From Proales similis (Eukaryota > Rotifera > Eurotatoria > Ploima > Proalidae): a DNA stretch of 64,000 bases. Position 1 is the stretch's first letter, and the number at the start of each line of letters is the position of its first letter. The notes beneath the pieces were generated by a model. The model was given only the letters and a program-made list of their open reading frames with translations, had not been told where the DNA came from and searched no databases. The translations under genes and the position numbers were made by a program. The stretch covers positions 312,501-376,500 of the forward strand of contig JAGVRJ010000010.1 in NCBI GenBank assembly GCA_019059635.1, written 5' to 3'. Of this stretch, positions 8,959 through 20,200 are shown in pieces.

Positions 8959-11900
8959 ATGGATTTGTTTCCAAAAAGTCAAACCATCCTCGCCAGGCTG
9001 AGCTATTTCAAGCATCAGCTAGCCTCCGATTCAAATGAAAAAGACTCGTCAAGAGGCGCACCAAAGGAGTCGGGCGCACATCTCCAGAGCGCCTCGACGC
9101 CAATGTCAGTGAGCGCTGAAAAAAGCGCCCATTCGAACGATGCGGCCAAAGTGAACTCAAAAAAACTGGAGGCATTCAAGCAAATGGTGGAGAGCTCGTA
9201 CAAAGACTGTGTGGTCAATCGGGTCAAGCCGGTCAGCTTTCTTAGCAGGCAGAGCTCGACGGCAAGCACTGGCAACGACTTGCTTCAGTCTTCCCGAGAC
9301 CTGGCCTCGAACGACAGTGTGCTCAGCTTCGGCCAAGAGACGACCTCAAAGCCGTTGTTTAATAATTCGGCCCTCGGCACCGGCTTTCGCCTTCAATATC
9401 TAAGCGCCTATAATATCTACGAGCCAGTCGAATCGCCGACGCGAACCGATTCGACCAGGGCCTTTTTTCATCTCGATTCGCTTGATGCTTGCAACCAGAA
9501 AGATGGCGCCGATTGGATCAAAACAGCAGCTGCAAAGCCAGCCAAACTTCAATTTAAACGCCTTTCATCGACCGGCTCTTCGCAAACCACGACGCCGAGC
9601 TCCTCGAATCCGTCGCAACGGTTCGATCGACGCGTCACTGAGCCTCATCTCAAACCGATCGAGTCGAACGAGCCCTCGATTCAAGTCAGACCGCCATCGA
9701 CGCCCAAGTCAGGTGGCGCCAGTTTTCGACACAAGCGCTATTCAATGCAGCACTACTCGACAATGGCCGGCGATTCACTCGAGCCGCCGACGAACTTGTC
9801 TCGACTCGAGTTTTTCAACGTTTCGCTTCCGTCCACAAACGCAAGTCAGAATACGATCGTAGAGGAAAAGGAGAGAAACTCTTCGCTCGATCGAACCTTC
9901 ACCATTGAACCTAAAGAAGAGTCGCCTGAGCAGCAGTTAGACACCGGAGCCGATACAAACACGCTGAACGACGTGAGCCAGGAGAGCTTCAGTGACCTAC
10001 AACGAGACTGGTTGAACAAGCTCGATTTGAAAATTGACCTCAATCAGCTAAATTCAGATCAGGAAAACGAACTAGACGAAGATCTCATCGAAGACAAACT
10101 GGCCAAGTTCGAGCCGGAGTCGGTCTCAATTCAGCCAATTCAACCTGTCGGCCTGATCGAGTCGAGCTCGCGCTATTTTCAGCAAAAACCTGTGAACGTG
10201 CCAAATTTGACGCTGGACGACGATGACTCGGTCGATGCAAGTTTAGCTCAGTCGCTTTGTAAACCTGTAAACTACCAGGATGAGATGGAAAAGTTGGTCA
10301 GCGTCAGTCAGACACCGACGTCCGGCGCTCCACCGGCGCCACAGCTCGGCTCGTCGCAGCTCTTCCGCAAGAGCGCCCGCTCAAACCGCACCTCGTCAAG
10401 GCAAAAACAGGTATTTGAATCGACCTGATCTTGTCTGATTGCTGTTTGCTGTTGCTTTCGTTCTTCTATAATCAGTGTGAATAAAATCCTGCGATTAAAT
10501 ATTTGCGATTTTGAAAAAATTCAATTCTAATCAACGGTTGCAAATAGGTCGAGACCCATACAGCGGCAGGCGAGGTCGAGCCAGTACGCGCCGCCGAAAC
10601 AGCGGTTCAATTTTGGGTTGATGAGGAAAAGAGGGAGACGAGAATTCAACGCTTTAAGAGGCCGCTCACGCGTCTCTCGGTTCAACTGGCCAATCTAGCC
10701 GCCAGAGACGAGCAGGAGAACAATACATTGCCGCCGTTGACCAGTGTTCCGCTACATTCCGAGTCAAGCGAATCGTCTGCAGGCGTCAAATTCAAGGCGG
10801 CCGGTCGACGCCCGCGATGGTCAAGTGCCGCCAAAGGCTTGAACCGTCGTGCCAAGTCTGCTGCTGGTTCTAGAAACACTCCGATCCAACAGAGCGAGTC
10901 AATCGAAAACATAAACGCTCAAAATTCCGCCTTATTCCTCACATTCTCCAAATTTCTCTCTATCGAAGCAAATCTGAGTCAAACAGAGACGCCGGCGAAC
11001 GTTAAACCGAACAAATTGTCACCACTGAGGCCCAAATCGAGCATGGATCGGCAATTGACCAGCATGGAACAGGCCCGTCTCGAGCTTTCAGGCGGCTTGG
11101 AGCCAACTGCTCGAGGCATCAAATTGGAGCCGAGTCCATTCGTACCACAAGGCATTGAGGTGGATGCAGCCAAGAGCGACCAACACTGTGAACCCAAGCA
11201 CACTTGGCTCAATTTGCCCGATGAGATTTGGCTTAAAATTCTAATTTTCCTTCCGCAAAACGATCTGGCCCGGTTCGGCATGTGCTGCAAGTCGTTCAAT
11301 CGCATTTACCGAGACAAGTCGCTCTGTAAATGATTTAAATCGTTTAGAATCGCTTTCCTTGATTTTAACCAAAACCGAAGGGCGAACAATCTGCTTGCGC
11401 TACAACTCGGGCGTTTGCGACGAGTGGCTGCGATGGATCGGCAAGCGCGCTCCCAATCATCTGCAAATAGTTCAGTGCAGCGGAACAATTTCACCTCAGG
11501 CTGTTGCAGACATGTTTAAAGACATCGGCAGCGAGCTCAAGGTAGCTTCAGACCTAAGCCTTCCCAGCGGCTGATTCGATTCAAGCAAAATGTTGAAGGA
11601 GCTCAACTTGAGCCGATGTTCGAGTGGTACATTGTCAGGCGACAATTTCGCCCTTCAGGCTTCAATCAGATGCGCGAATGTGACCAGTCTCGACCTCAGC
11701 TGGACTCTACTCAGCAATCAGACTCTAAAGCTGATCGTCGACTGCTTCAAGAGGTTACTCATGCTCCATTAGAATTTGTTGTCTCTTTTTTCAATCGACC
11801 GCTACTTAGAATCGAGTCGATAAATATCGGCGGATGCAGCATGATCAAGGAGGACGGTCTAGAGGAGCTCTTGCTCAGACATGGCCACAGGTGAGTTGGA

Positions 11901-12777
11901 CTATCTACAAACACCCGTGCCCAGTTGAACTAGAAATTGGCACGTTCAAGTTTGCACAATCTCGACATATCCGGATGCATTCAGTTCTCGTCCGAGTGCG
12001 TAGTCAAGATCGCGGTTTGCTGTCCTCAGCTAAGAGCGCTTAACTTGGGCAACTGTCACCGCGTAAGCGAACACATCCTCAAAGAATGATCAAGTCCAGG
12101 CTGGAGCCCTTTTGAAAAGATAACCAACTCGTCGCTGATGGAAGCTGCACCTCATTTCGCTCAGCTCAGGCAGCTTGATCTTCGCGGAATAAAAAACGTA
12201 AAGCGATCAGAGAGAACATAAAAAACTAGACTCTGCTTTAACAAGCGCATCTGTTCAAGGTTAAAAACAGTGCTGTTTCGACTCTGGTGCGAAAGTGCGA
12301 TCTGCTCGAGGGCCTGTCGTTGGCCGACTGCTTTCACATCGGCGACTCGTGTGTACTCGAGATCGGCACCTACAAGCCAGAGCTGAGACAACTCGACTTG
12401 AACGGCTGCAAGAAAATCACCGACAGAACGCTTAAAACACTGGCCAGCAACTTCACCGGCCTCACACGCTTGGGATTGAAGGCCACCAACGTAAACGACG
12501 AAGGGTGAGTCTTAGTCCAAAGCTTGCACATTTAAGCCAACTCGACCAATTGCGCTGTAGACTGACGGCGCTTGCAACTTCACGGACCATCTCGAGTCTA
12601 AAGTACTTGAACTTGAGCTTCTTGCCCGTCTCCAAGCTTGTTCTGACGCAGCTGATTGAAAACGCCACCTCTCTGCAAAACATCGAGCTCTTTGGCTGCT
12701 ACAATCTGAACGGCCTGCACAATTTCCTGTCCGAAGTGGCGTCCAAAACAAACGCCAAAGTGAAATTTAATTTCTGA
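8959..12777 (+). CDS. F-box and leucine-rich-repeat protein, nine exons
   Basis: F-box/LRR proteins are substrate receptors of SCF ubiquitin ligases: the F-box binds SKP1 and the LRRs bind the target. Exons placed by eye: 8959-10410, 10548-11325, 11381-11541, 11599-11753, 11810-11890, 11951-12062, 12120-12197, 12260-12504, 12561-12777. They sum to 1093 codons with all phases matching, giving 1092 residues. Residues 1 to about 700 are low-complexity and Ser-rich. The F-box starts about residue 704 (WLNLPDEIWLKILIFLPQNDLARFGMCC), followed by DKSLWRTICLRY across an intron. The rest is LRRs of the Cys-containing F-box type (LKELNLSRC, LDLSW, LNLGNC, LRQLDLRG, LRQLDLNGC, LKYLNLS). AATAAA lies near 12893. 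The long disordered N-terminus is unusual for an FBXL protein. I cannot assign a specific orthologue. Confidence 0.85.
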
Positions 12778-12947
12778 GAAACGAGCCCCGAACAAGAAGA
12801 GCCAGGCGCGACAGCAATAATTTTGGACGCAATTTTCCCCGTTTTTTGATTCGGCAAGTCAAAAGTTAAACGAAAATAATTTTGAATCAAAAAATAAAGT
12901 TTACTCTCGATTGCATACAAAAGGCGTTAATCTGGTTCGAATATTGT

Positions 12948-15166
12948 TTAATCATCGTCAATTATGATGCTTCTGTCTTGAACAGGCTCATGTTTGCGTT
13001 TTTTGCTCGTTGCCTTATTGGATGTCATCGACGAGTCTGGGCAGCTCAATCGAATTATTGGCTCGAGTGATGCAACGTTTCGGCTGCCTTTGACCAAATA
13101 GCAGATTGTGTTGTACGGAGTGAAGTGAAAGTCTTCTTTCAGGCACCGGCTCATAAGCAAGTGAAGAACTAGCTGCTCGATCTGGTTCTGTGAGAGCGCA
13201 CTCTTCGACTTGAGCTGAGCAAACGCAGTCTCTGCCAGCTTGTTGGCTGTCAGCCGTTTGTCCATTTTGGCTTGTCTATCTGCCAGTTCGACTATTTTCG
13301 CCATCTCAGTCGAGCAGTCGCGCTCGATTGCGGCCGAATGCGCTTCAGAGCACAAATCGCACATTTGATTGCAACCGGCTCCTCCGTTCGGCCACAGACC
13401 TTCGTCTTCGAAATGTTTTGCGATTAGATCGCGTCTGCATCTGCTCGCCTCAATGCAGTATTCGACCATCGAGTAAAGGTTTTCAAGGCCAGTCTGTTCG
13501 GTAAAGACCATCGTACTCTGACGAAAGACGTCCGCAAAGCGGAACATCAAAATGCTGTTGGCTGGCTTTCCGTCGCGACCTGCTCGGCCGCTCTCTTGAT
13601 AGAAATTCTCAAGCGACTTGCTCAGCGAGTGATGAATCACAAAGCGACAGTCGCTCTTGTCTATGCCCATGCCGAACGCGATCGTGGCCACAATCACATG
13701 AACAAGGTTGTTGAGCCACCGTTCGTGCACTCGAGTGCGATGCGCGCTGTCCACGTTTGCGTGATAGAAGCTTGCTCGTATGCCTCGCTGTTGCAGCGCT
13801 TCTGCCACTTGTTCTGTTTCGCGCTGCGAAAAGCAGTAAACAATGCCCGACTGATTGGCAAATCGGCTCTTGATCGTGCTGGCGAGCGCGTCCATACATT
13901 CGTCGTGACCGGACGGTTTCAACTCGACTTGGTAGAAAATGTTCGGCCGATTAAACGACGCCTTGAACAGCACGCACCTTTCAATGTTTAATATTTTCTT
14001 GACGTCGTCGATTACCGCCTTGGTGGCAGTGGCGGTGAGGCCCAGAATGGGCACATTGGCAAACATGCTCTTCATAATGCCGAGGAATTTGTAGTCCGGT
14101 CGAAAGTCGTGTCCGTAAGTTGAACAGCAGTGAACTTCGTCGATCACAAGCCGACTAAAGCGACCGTTCTGGTTCATTTTCTCCAATTTGTTCATGAACA
14201 TTTTCGACTTGGCCAGCTTTTCGGGCGTGACGTACAACAGCTTCAGATCGGACTTGGCATTTAGCATTTCCGAATGAATCGCTTTGACGTGCTCCTTGGA
14301 GCTCGAGCTGTTCAAGGTCTCTGCTCGAACGCACAGACGCTTGAGCATCCAAATTTGATCTTCGGCCAACGAGAGGAGAGGAGAGACCACCAGACTAACT
14401 CCGTCGTTTACCAGAGCAGGCAGCTGAAAGCACAGCGACTTGCCCGCGCCTGTGGGCATTACAACAATGCAATCGGCGCCGCTCAATGTCACATTGATCG
14501 TTTCCAGCTGCAATGGTCTCAACTGGCTCAAGCCAAACACTCGACGCAGAATTCTATCGACCGCCTCATTCCACTCAAAATCTTTTTTTTTTTTCAATCA
14601 AGTATGAGTCGGGGCACGGACAAACGGCTCCGATCTGTTCAGACTGTTCGACTCTGGCGAATAGAAGCTCAGCTTTTACGAGTTTAAATAAGCAAAATAG
14701 AGCTCATCACAATCGATCGCCAACTTGAGGTTTACATCACAGCTTTTATTCAGTCGAGTCGAAGCCAATCTTAAACGATCGTGAAAATGCAAGAGAAATC
14801 TTTACCGGTCCGGTCCCAGCGTTCGACAGAGTCGTTCCTGTTGCCGCCAGCCGAGCTCGGCATCAAGCGCTTCAGAGCGTCTTCTCTCTGCAGTCTATCT
14901 ACCAGCAGAAGATCTCTTTCTGCCTGGAGCGCCCTAATTTCTCGCTTGACCACTTCGAGCCGCTCATCGATACATTCTATTTCCTTTCGCAGACGCTCTG
15001 ACTCTTTGAGGTGCGAGTTGGTCGGTTCGTTTTTGTCAAAGTTTAGAGAGATTTCATTTAGTATTGAAGGCGCATGGTCCAGAAACCTGCAGTTGAATTG
15101 AGCATGTTCGGCACCAAATGCGATCGGCCAGTTTAAATAGACAGAGTCTGAACGAACGCCACGCAT
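12948..15166 (-). CDS. RECQL: RECQL1-type ATP-dependent DNA helicase
   Basis: RecQ helicases unwind DNA 3'-to-5' in repair and replication. Two exons: 14806-15166 and 12948-14581 (intron about 224 bp), 664 residues, close to human RECQL (649). Exon 1 carries an N-terminal coiled coil (ESERLRKEIECIDERLEVV) and WDRT just before the helicase, as in RECQL1. Exon 2 has RPLQLETIN (motif 0), VMPTGAGKS (Walker A), DEVHCCS (DEVH box in place of DEAH), GLTATAT, VATIAFGMGIDK and QESGRAGRDGKPA, then a zinc-binding region with CRRD, CNQMCDLC and a winged-helix-like end. The start ATG at 15166 (MRGVRSDSV) is the first in frame; a shorter start is possible. It converges with the F-box gene (170 bp between stops) and is head-to-head with the gene at 15414. 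All helicase motifs are intact. Confidence 0.92.
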
Positions 15167-15413
15167 ACAGTTCAAAGAGGTTGTGCGCTCGCAAATCAGT
15201 CTCGACCGACTGAAGCACACGCGCTCGTGTCGACTCGAATTATGACTTGAGTCAACTGGCCGAATACTGGCCAACAGATTTTCCGCTCATTCTTTCGGTT
15301 ATTCAATTTTGCCAGAGTGTTCAAGAGCATTAATCGAATTAAGAGGCCAATTGAATAAAGGCCCAAGAGTGTGCCTGCTCTGAGCGCATTTTGAATGAAA
15401 AGGAAAAGCCACA

Positions 15414-16266
15414 ATGAGCCACATCGATTTTGCGCAACTCTTTGCCGCCAGTCTCTGCACTCTTTGGCTCGCATGCTTAGTTGCCGCTCGACCAAGTCAG
15501 GTGAACATCCAAGTTGAAATTCAGATGGCGAGGAACCGGCATCAGCGGCCACAACCAGCCGTTCTGGATCACTACCCTCAAGAACATTGGCCGTCGCAAC
15601 ACCGGCCCTTGTTGGTGGATCAAGAAAGCCTTAGAGACTTTTACAATGAGAAATTCATGGAGCAGTTGGCAGGTCTTGGCCACAGCTCTGCCCAAGGCGT
15701 GAATTCCATGGGCGAAACGTCAACTGCAGCAGCGGCACTTTCTGCCGTTGCGACCACAATTCGAACAGCAACAACCGTTCATGCTAACTCAACTGGAATG
15801 CAGACCACCACGCCGGCAGTAAATCAAACAACTCAAGCCCACAAGGAATCCGAGACCCATTCGCCAAGTTTGGTGAAAAAACTCGAACCGGCGGCGATCA
15901 GAGCCAAAATGGACGCGAGAAAGGCGTCTTCGGCCGAGGTTGTCCGAGTTCGTCATGCGCATGCAAGAGCGAGCAATGCGGAACGGGAGATGCGTCCTCT
16001 CGTCAAACGCGTGCATATTCATCCGCACGCCGGTAGGTGAGCCGACTAAAAAAAAAACATTTTCCAAACGCTCGAGCGAACTGCTCTAATTAAACAAAGA
16101 ATCGCCTTAAGAAAAGGAAAAACGGCTGATTAATGATCCCAACTTTCTGGTCTGGATTCTGTCCGGCACGTTTTTTATACTCATGTTTTTAATTTCCATG
16201 CTAATCTGCTCAGAGCGGAGGAGAAATACCTCACTCCGAGATGGGGACGAGATGCCATCAGACTAA
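15414..16266 (+). CDS. Unrecognised type I single-pass membrane protein, 257 aa
   Basis: Two exons, 15414-16032 and 16112-16266, phases matching (258 codons). A signal peptide (LFAASLCTLWLACLVAA) is followed by about 190 residues rich in His, Gln, Ala and Thr, with NST and NQT glycosylation sites and dibasic sites (LVKKLEP, LVKRVHI). A single membrane helix in exon 2 (LVWILSGTFFILMFLISMLI) precedes a short cytoplasmic tail that starts basic (CSERRR) and ends EMPSD. The dibasic sites could be processed, so a membrane-tethered precursor is possible, but nothing identifies a mature peptide. I recognise no family. The start lies only 247 bp from the RECQL ATG on the other strand, suggesting a shared promoter region. 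Confidence 0.6.
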
Positions 16267-17178
16267 GCAAACAAGGCCGGAGATTTAATCTGAAACAGCT
16301 GTTCACTCTGCCTGAGTTGATTTGGCGTTTGAAAGCCATACTAAAGCTTGGCCCCACCGAGCAGCAGGGCCAAGAGTGGTCTTTTAATAAAAATTACTTG
16401 GAAACCTAATCTGAGCGTGGAGTAAATAGATTCAAGCTCGGGAAATAGTTGTAGTAGAAGTAGTTGAATAAAACCGCTAGCAAGGAGAAAGTTGTTTGAG
16501 CCAATGATGGATTTGAGCCTGAACGAGCGAGACGAGCCCGACTGGAAGCAGAGCTCGAAGCGTAAATGCTCTGAGACTGAGCTACGTCGGCCGAATCTGC
16601 CGATTAATTCACTTATGCCTCGTCGTTACACCTACTCAATCGTGTCAACAAGCAGCAAGGACTTTACGCGGCTTAGCGCTCTCCACCAACTAAACAAGTA
16701 GTTGTTTTATTATTTTGCTTGTTCCTCTTGGTTGAAGGCGAGTTTGATTATTTTCGTTCGGCCGGGCGTAAATTAGTTTAATTGAAAGTCGACTCAAAAA
16801 CGCTTCCTTTCTCTCTCTCTCTCTCTCTCTGCGTTTTATATTCCGTACACTCAAAACGCTCAGGGGCCCTCCCTCTCGAGCGTAACGACTCTTCTTTCTC
16901 AATAGAGCCTCGTTCTCGATCAATAGTCATAAATATTTAAACGGCGCCGGTTGTCTTGGCAAAAATTGAGTGCAGTCTCCCTCTTCTTTTTTTTGCATCT
17001 GTGCAATTTGGCCAAGTTCTCTTTAGGAAAATTATTCTTTCCGCGCAGGCTACAGTAGAGTCAGACGGAAGCAGCGTTTAATTTAAAAAGTTAGAGAAAA
17101 CGAACGCCTCGCATCGTCGTCGTCAAAGCGCGGCCCACTTGACACATCAGTTTGCATTAGTGTTCAACCGCAGCCTGC
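16267..17178. other. Intergenic region before androglobin
   Basis: Contains a (CT)n tract at about 16810-16830. A possible small ORF at 16504-16701 (M-M-D-L-S-L-N-E-R-D...) has no motif or splice support and is not called. Confidence 0.45.
16810..16830. repeat. (CT)n microsatellite
   Basis: CT run in the intergenic region before androglobin. Confidence 0.9.
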
Positions 17179-17234
17179 ATGGAATCGCCGACGGACAGGA
17201 GACGAAGCTCCTTAAAATTACCATTTCGAGAGGG
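17179..17234 (+). other. ADGB: Candidate alternative first exon a of androglobin
   Basis: ATG followed by MESPTDRRRSSLKLPFRE and a GTGAGT donor. It leaves two bases over, the phase needed to join the exon at 17949. Confidence 0.4.
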
Positions 17235-20200
17235 GTGAGTGAGCAGCAGTCAAGTTCGCACCCAAGTTGTTAATTAGTGGCGCCAGCGACCAATTTCCGC
17301 TCATGTATGCATCCAAAAGCCAAATATTTAGCCGTTCAATATTTGCTTTGCCCTCATCTGGCTGGCGTGGTTTTCTCTATTTTTAAAGTCTCACGGCCAG
17401 TGCCGATCAGACGCAGCAGATCGCATGCAGTTTGTAGTTCGTTCTGAGAATGGAACAGAACAGCACGCTGAACAGAAAGCATATGAAGAGCTTTATGCTA
17501 GCGGCCAGTCTCAGGTACGTCTTAAAGGGAGATGAAGAGAACGAGAGAGAAAGGGAGCTGAGAAGTCTGAGATGAGACAAGATTTGACTGTGACTATCAA
17601 AGTTGTACTTTGAACGAGGCTGAGACGTTGGTTGCTAGGCAACAGCTGATGATCGCTTTGCAAGCGAAAAGCCATCGCAGCCATCTGAATAGCAGCGAAT
17701 AAATAATTTAGTAGGAGTCGATTAAATAAGAAGAACGTTGAGATATTGATCGTTGAGTACTATCATGAGCCAGGGCGCCAAGAGCACAGCAAAAGCTTCC
17801 AACTCCTCGAAAAAAACCACTTTGAACAGCGCTAGGGCCCAGTAAGTTAAAGCCTCGTCCGTCCGTTTCATCTGCTCCCATCACGCTGGCGTTGCCCTCT
17901 CGCTCTTTCTATCTGAATTGTTTCGATTCAAATCGGTTTCTTTCAAAGGGCCGCCAGTAGCGCAGTTCCGTCCGAGTTGAAGAAGCAGAAGCTGCCAATA
18001 TGGCCCGAGTGGAACGAGGCTGATTTAAACAACGAGAAATGGGACATTGGCGCCAAGAGCAAAGAGTCGCGCGCCAAGCCAGCCAGCGCCGGAGTAAGAG
18101 ACCAGTTCTTACGCGACAATAGAATAGTCAACTCATTTGATGCTGACGTTTATAGACCACACACGGCTTCGAAGATCCGGATCCGAAATTCGACTGGCCC
18201 GCAAGTATTCACTCTCGAATAGAGGCATACAAAAGACCAGCGGAGCTGTTCGACAAAACGCCCGTGATCGTCGATGTCGACAAAGGAATGGAAAACTTTG
18301 ACTTGATAACAAACAACGAGCATTTGCATCACAGTGAGGTTCGAAATTAGCCGAGTGCACTGTTTCATCGTAATTTTGCTAATTTCGATCTTTGTGCAGA
18401 CCATGCGATGGATCATCAGCCAAATCCACACACTTTGGGACGTATGCAAGCGAGATATGCGACAAGCTGGCGCCGGAAAGGAGGGAAGAGCCACGCCGGG
18501 CCCTGATCTTGTCGACCTGTCGGGCAATAAAGCAGTGGCTGCCGGGCGTCTCTGGCGTCCATGGGAGCATATACACTCTGTGAGCAAGGTCGTCAAGGGA
18601 CCGTTTATTCCTGTCTACAATCCGCACGGCAAATACGCTGTCCGGCTTTACTTCATGGTAAAGACGAAATGTTCAACAGGTTCACTTGACGAGCCTCTTA
18701 ACGCTCGTTGAGTAGGGAGCTTGGCGAAAGCTGATAATCGACGACCAAGTACCGGTAGACGAGGAAGGCCGCAGTCTTTTACCCGTCACCGGCATTAGCG
18801 GGGAAATTTGGCCATTGCTACTGAGCAAAGCATTGCTCAAGGTCATCGCACTCGAGTAATCGATTGGTCATCTTCTAATGAATCGGATCAAAATTAATTG
18901 ACAAAACTCAAGCTCAAACGGATCCGAATCGACCACAGAGTTCAATGACGTAAGCATCGTAAGCTGCTTGACTGGTTGGCTGCCCGAGCCGTTGCCAATC
19001 AAATTTGGCGGCATGTCAGAACTTTGGAGCTTTCTGCACGACACACTGCCAAAATACCAATGGCCGAGTGAAAAGGTCAAAGCGAGCGTTGAAGAGGACG
19101 CTCCCCTTGCATCTGTGAGTCGATTTCATTCTGGCTCGATAAACCTTCGGACTCAGCAGCAGGCAAAATTCTACTTCAAGGACGCGTCTGAAATGAGAGA
19201 GGAGGGCAGCGTTGACAAGTACCCGGACAGCAAGGCGGCGAAAAAAAATCAAAAAGGTGAATTGAACTGTTGGAAGCAAAGCCCAGTCGGACGATGCAAT
19301 CAATTGAAACCATTTAAAAGGAAGCAAAGAAGCGAAAAATGAAAAAGCGAAAAAGGACAACAAGGCGGCCAGGGCCAAGTCGACCATTGACGATCATCAG
19401 GCGGGCGAGAGCTTTTCGCCCGACTTTCCTGACATGGTCGCATTTGCCTGCTTTCGCGAGCTGCCCATGACAAAGTTGTCCGCCCGCACCGAAGTGGTAT
19501 TAGCCCTCGGCTTGAGCCGACCAGTCGCTATTTCTCACGCAATTATTGAAAAAGGCCGACAGACGCGAATGCCTGCGCAAATACTTTCTGAATCACGACT
19601 TTTCCAATCCGTTGTGGATTACGAGCACCCGAAACGTGCCACTTGATCCACCGCCGCCTCCCGAAAAGATTCCGGTGTGGAAAACGATTCGGCCCAGAAA
19701 GAAGAACCCAATACCGTCGGCCGAGCCAATCCGTAAGCCAATCACTCCATTCAGTTTCAGACACTGTCAGACATCTGCTTAACGTAAAAAGCGGCCATCA
19801 TCACCAAGCCCGATCAGTTTGTTGAGCTTAAATCGCCATTCATCGGCTACAAGGCGCCGGCCGATTTGAACATTGTACCAACTCAGCGCTCGCACTCTCA
19901 ATTCTCAATACGGGCTCGTTCGAGATCCGAAACTGTTCAGGGCATCGAAGAAGTAGAAGAGGACCTGCTCAATCCTGAGCTGCTCGAAGAAGGCGCCGAG
20001 GAAGGCGCCAAGCTAGCTCCACTCGAGGTTTTCTAAATTTCCATGTTTTGGCACCAAACTTGAAATCTTAGACTTGAATGGTCTTAAGCCTCTTGAGAGC
20101 GTGAGCTCTGAGAACATTGTCAAGTCCAAAGTGCCGTCCGAGTCGATTCGTTCGAAGAGGGAGCGCAGCGTTGATACCGAAATTCAAGTGGGTTTCAACT

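Noticed and set aside
12948-14597. RECQL starting at 14597
   Set aside because: That start is TTG within a poly-A run; the upstream exon at 14806-15166 joins in phase and supplies the family's N-terminal coiled coil.
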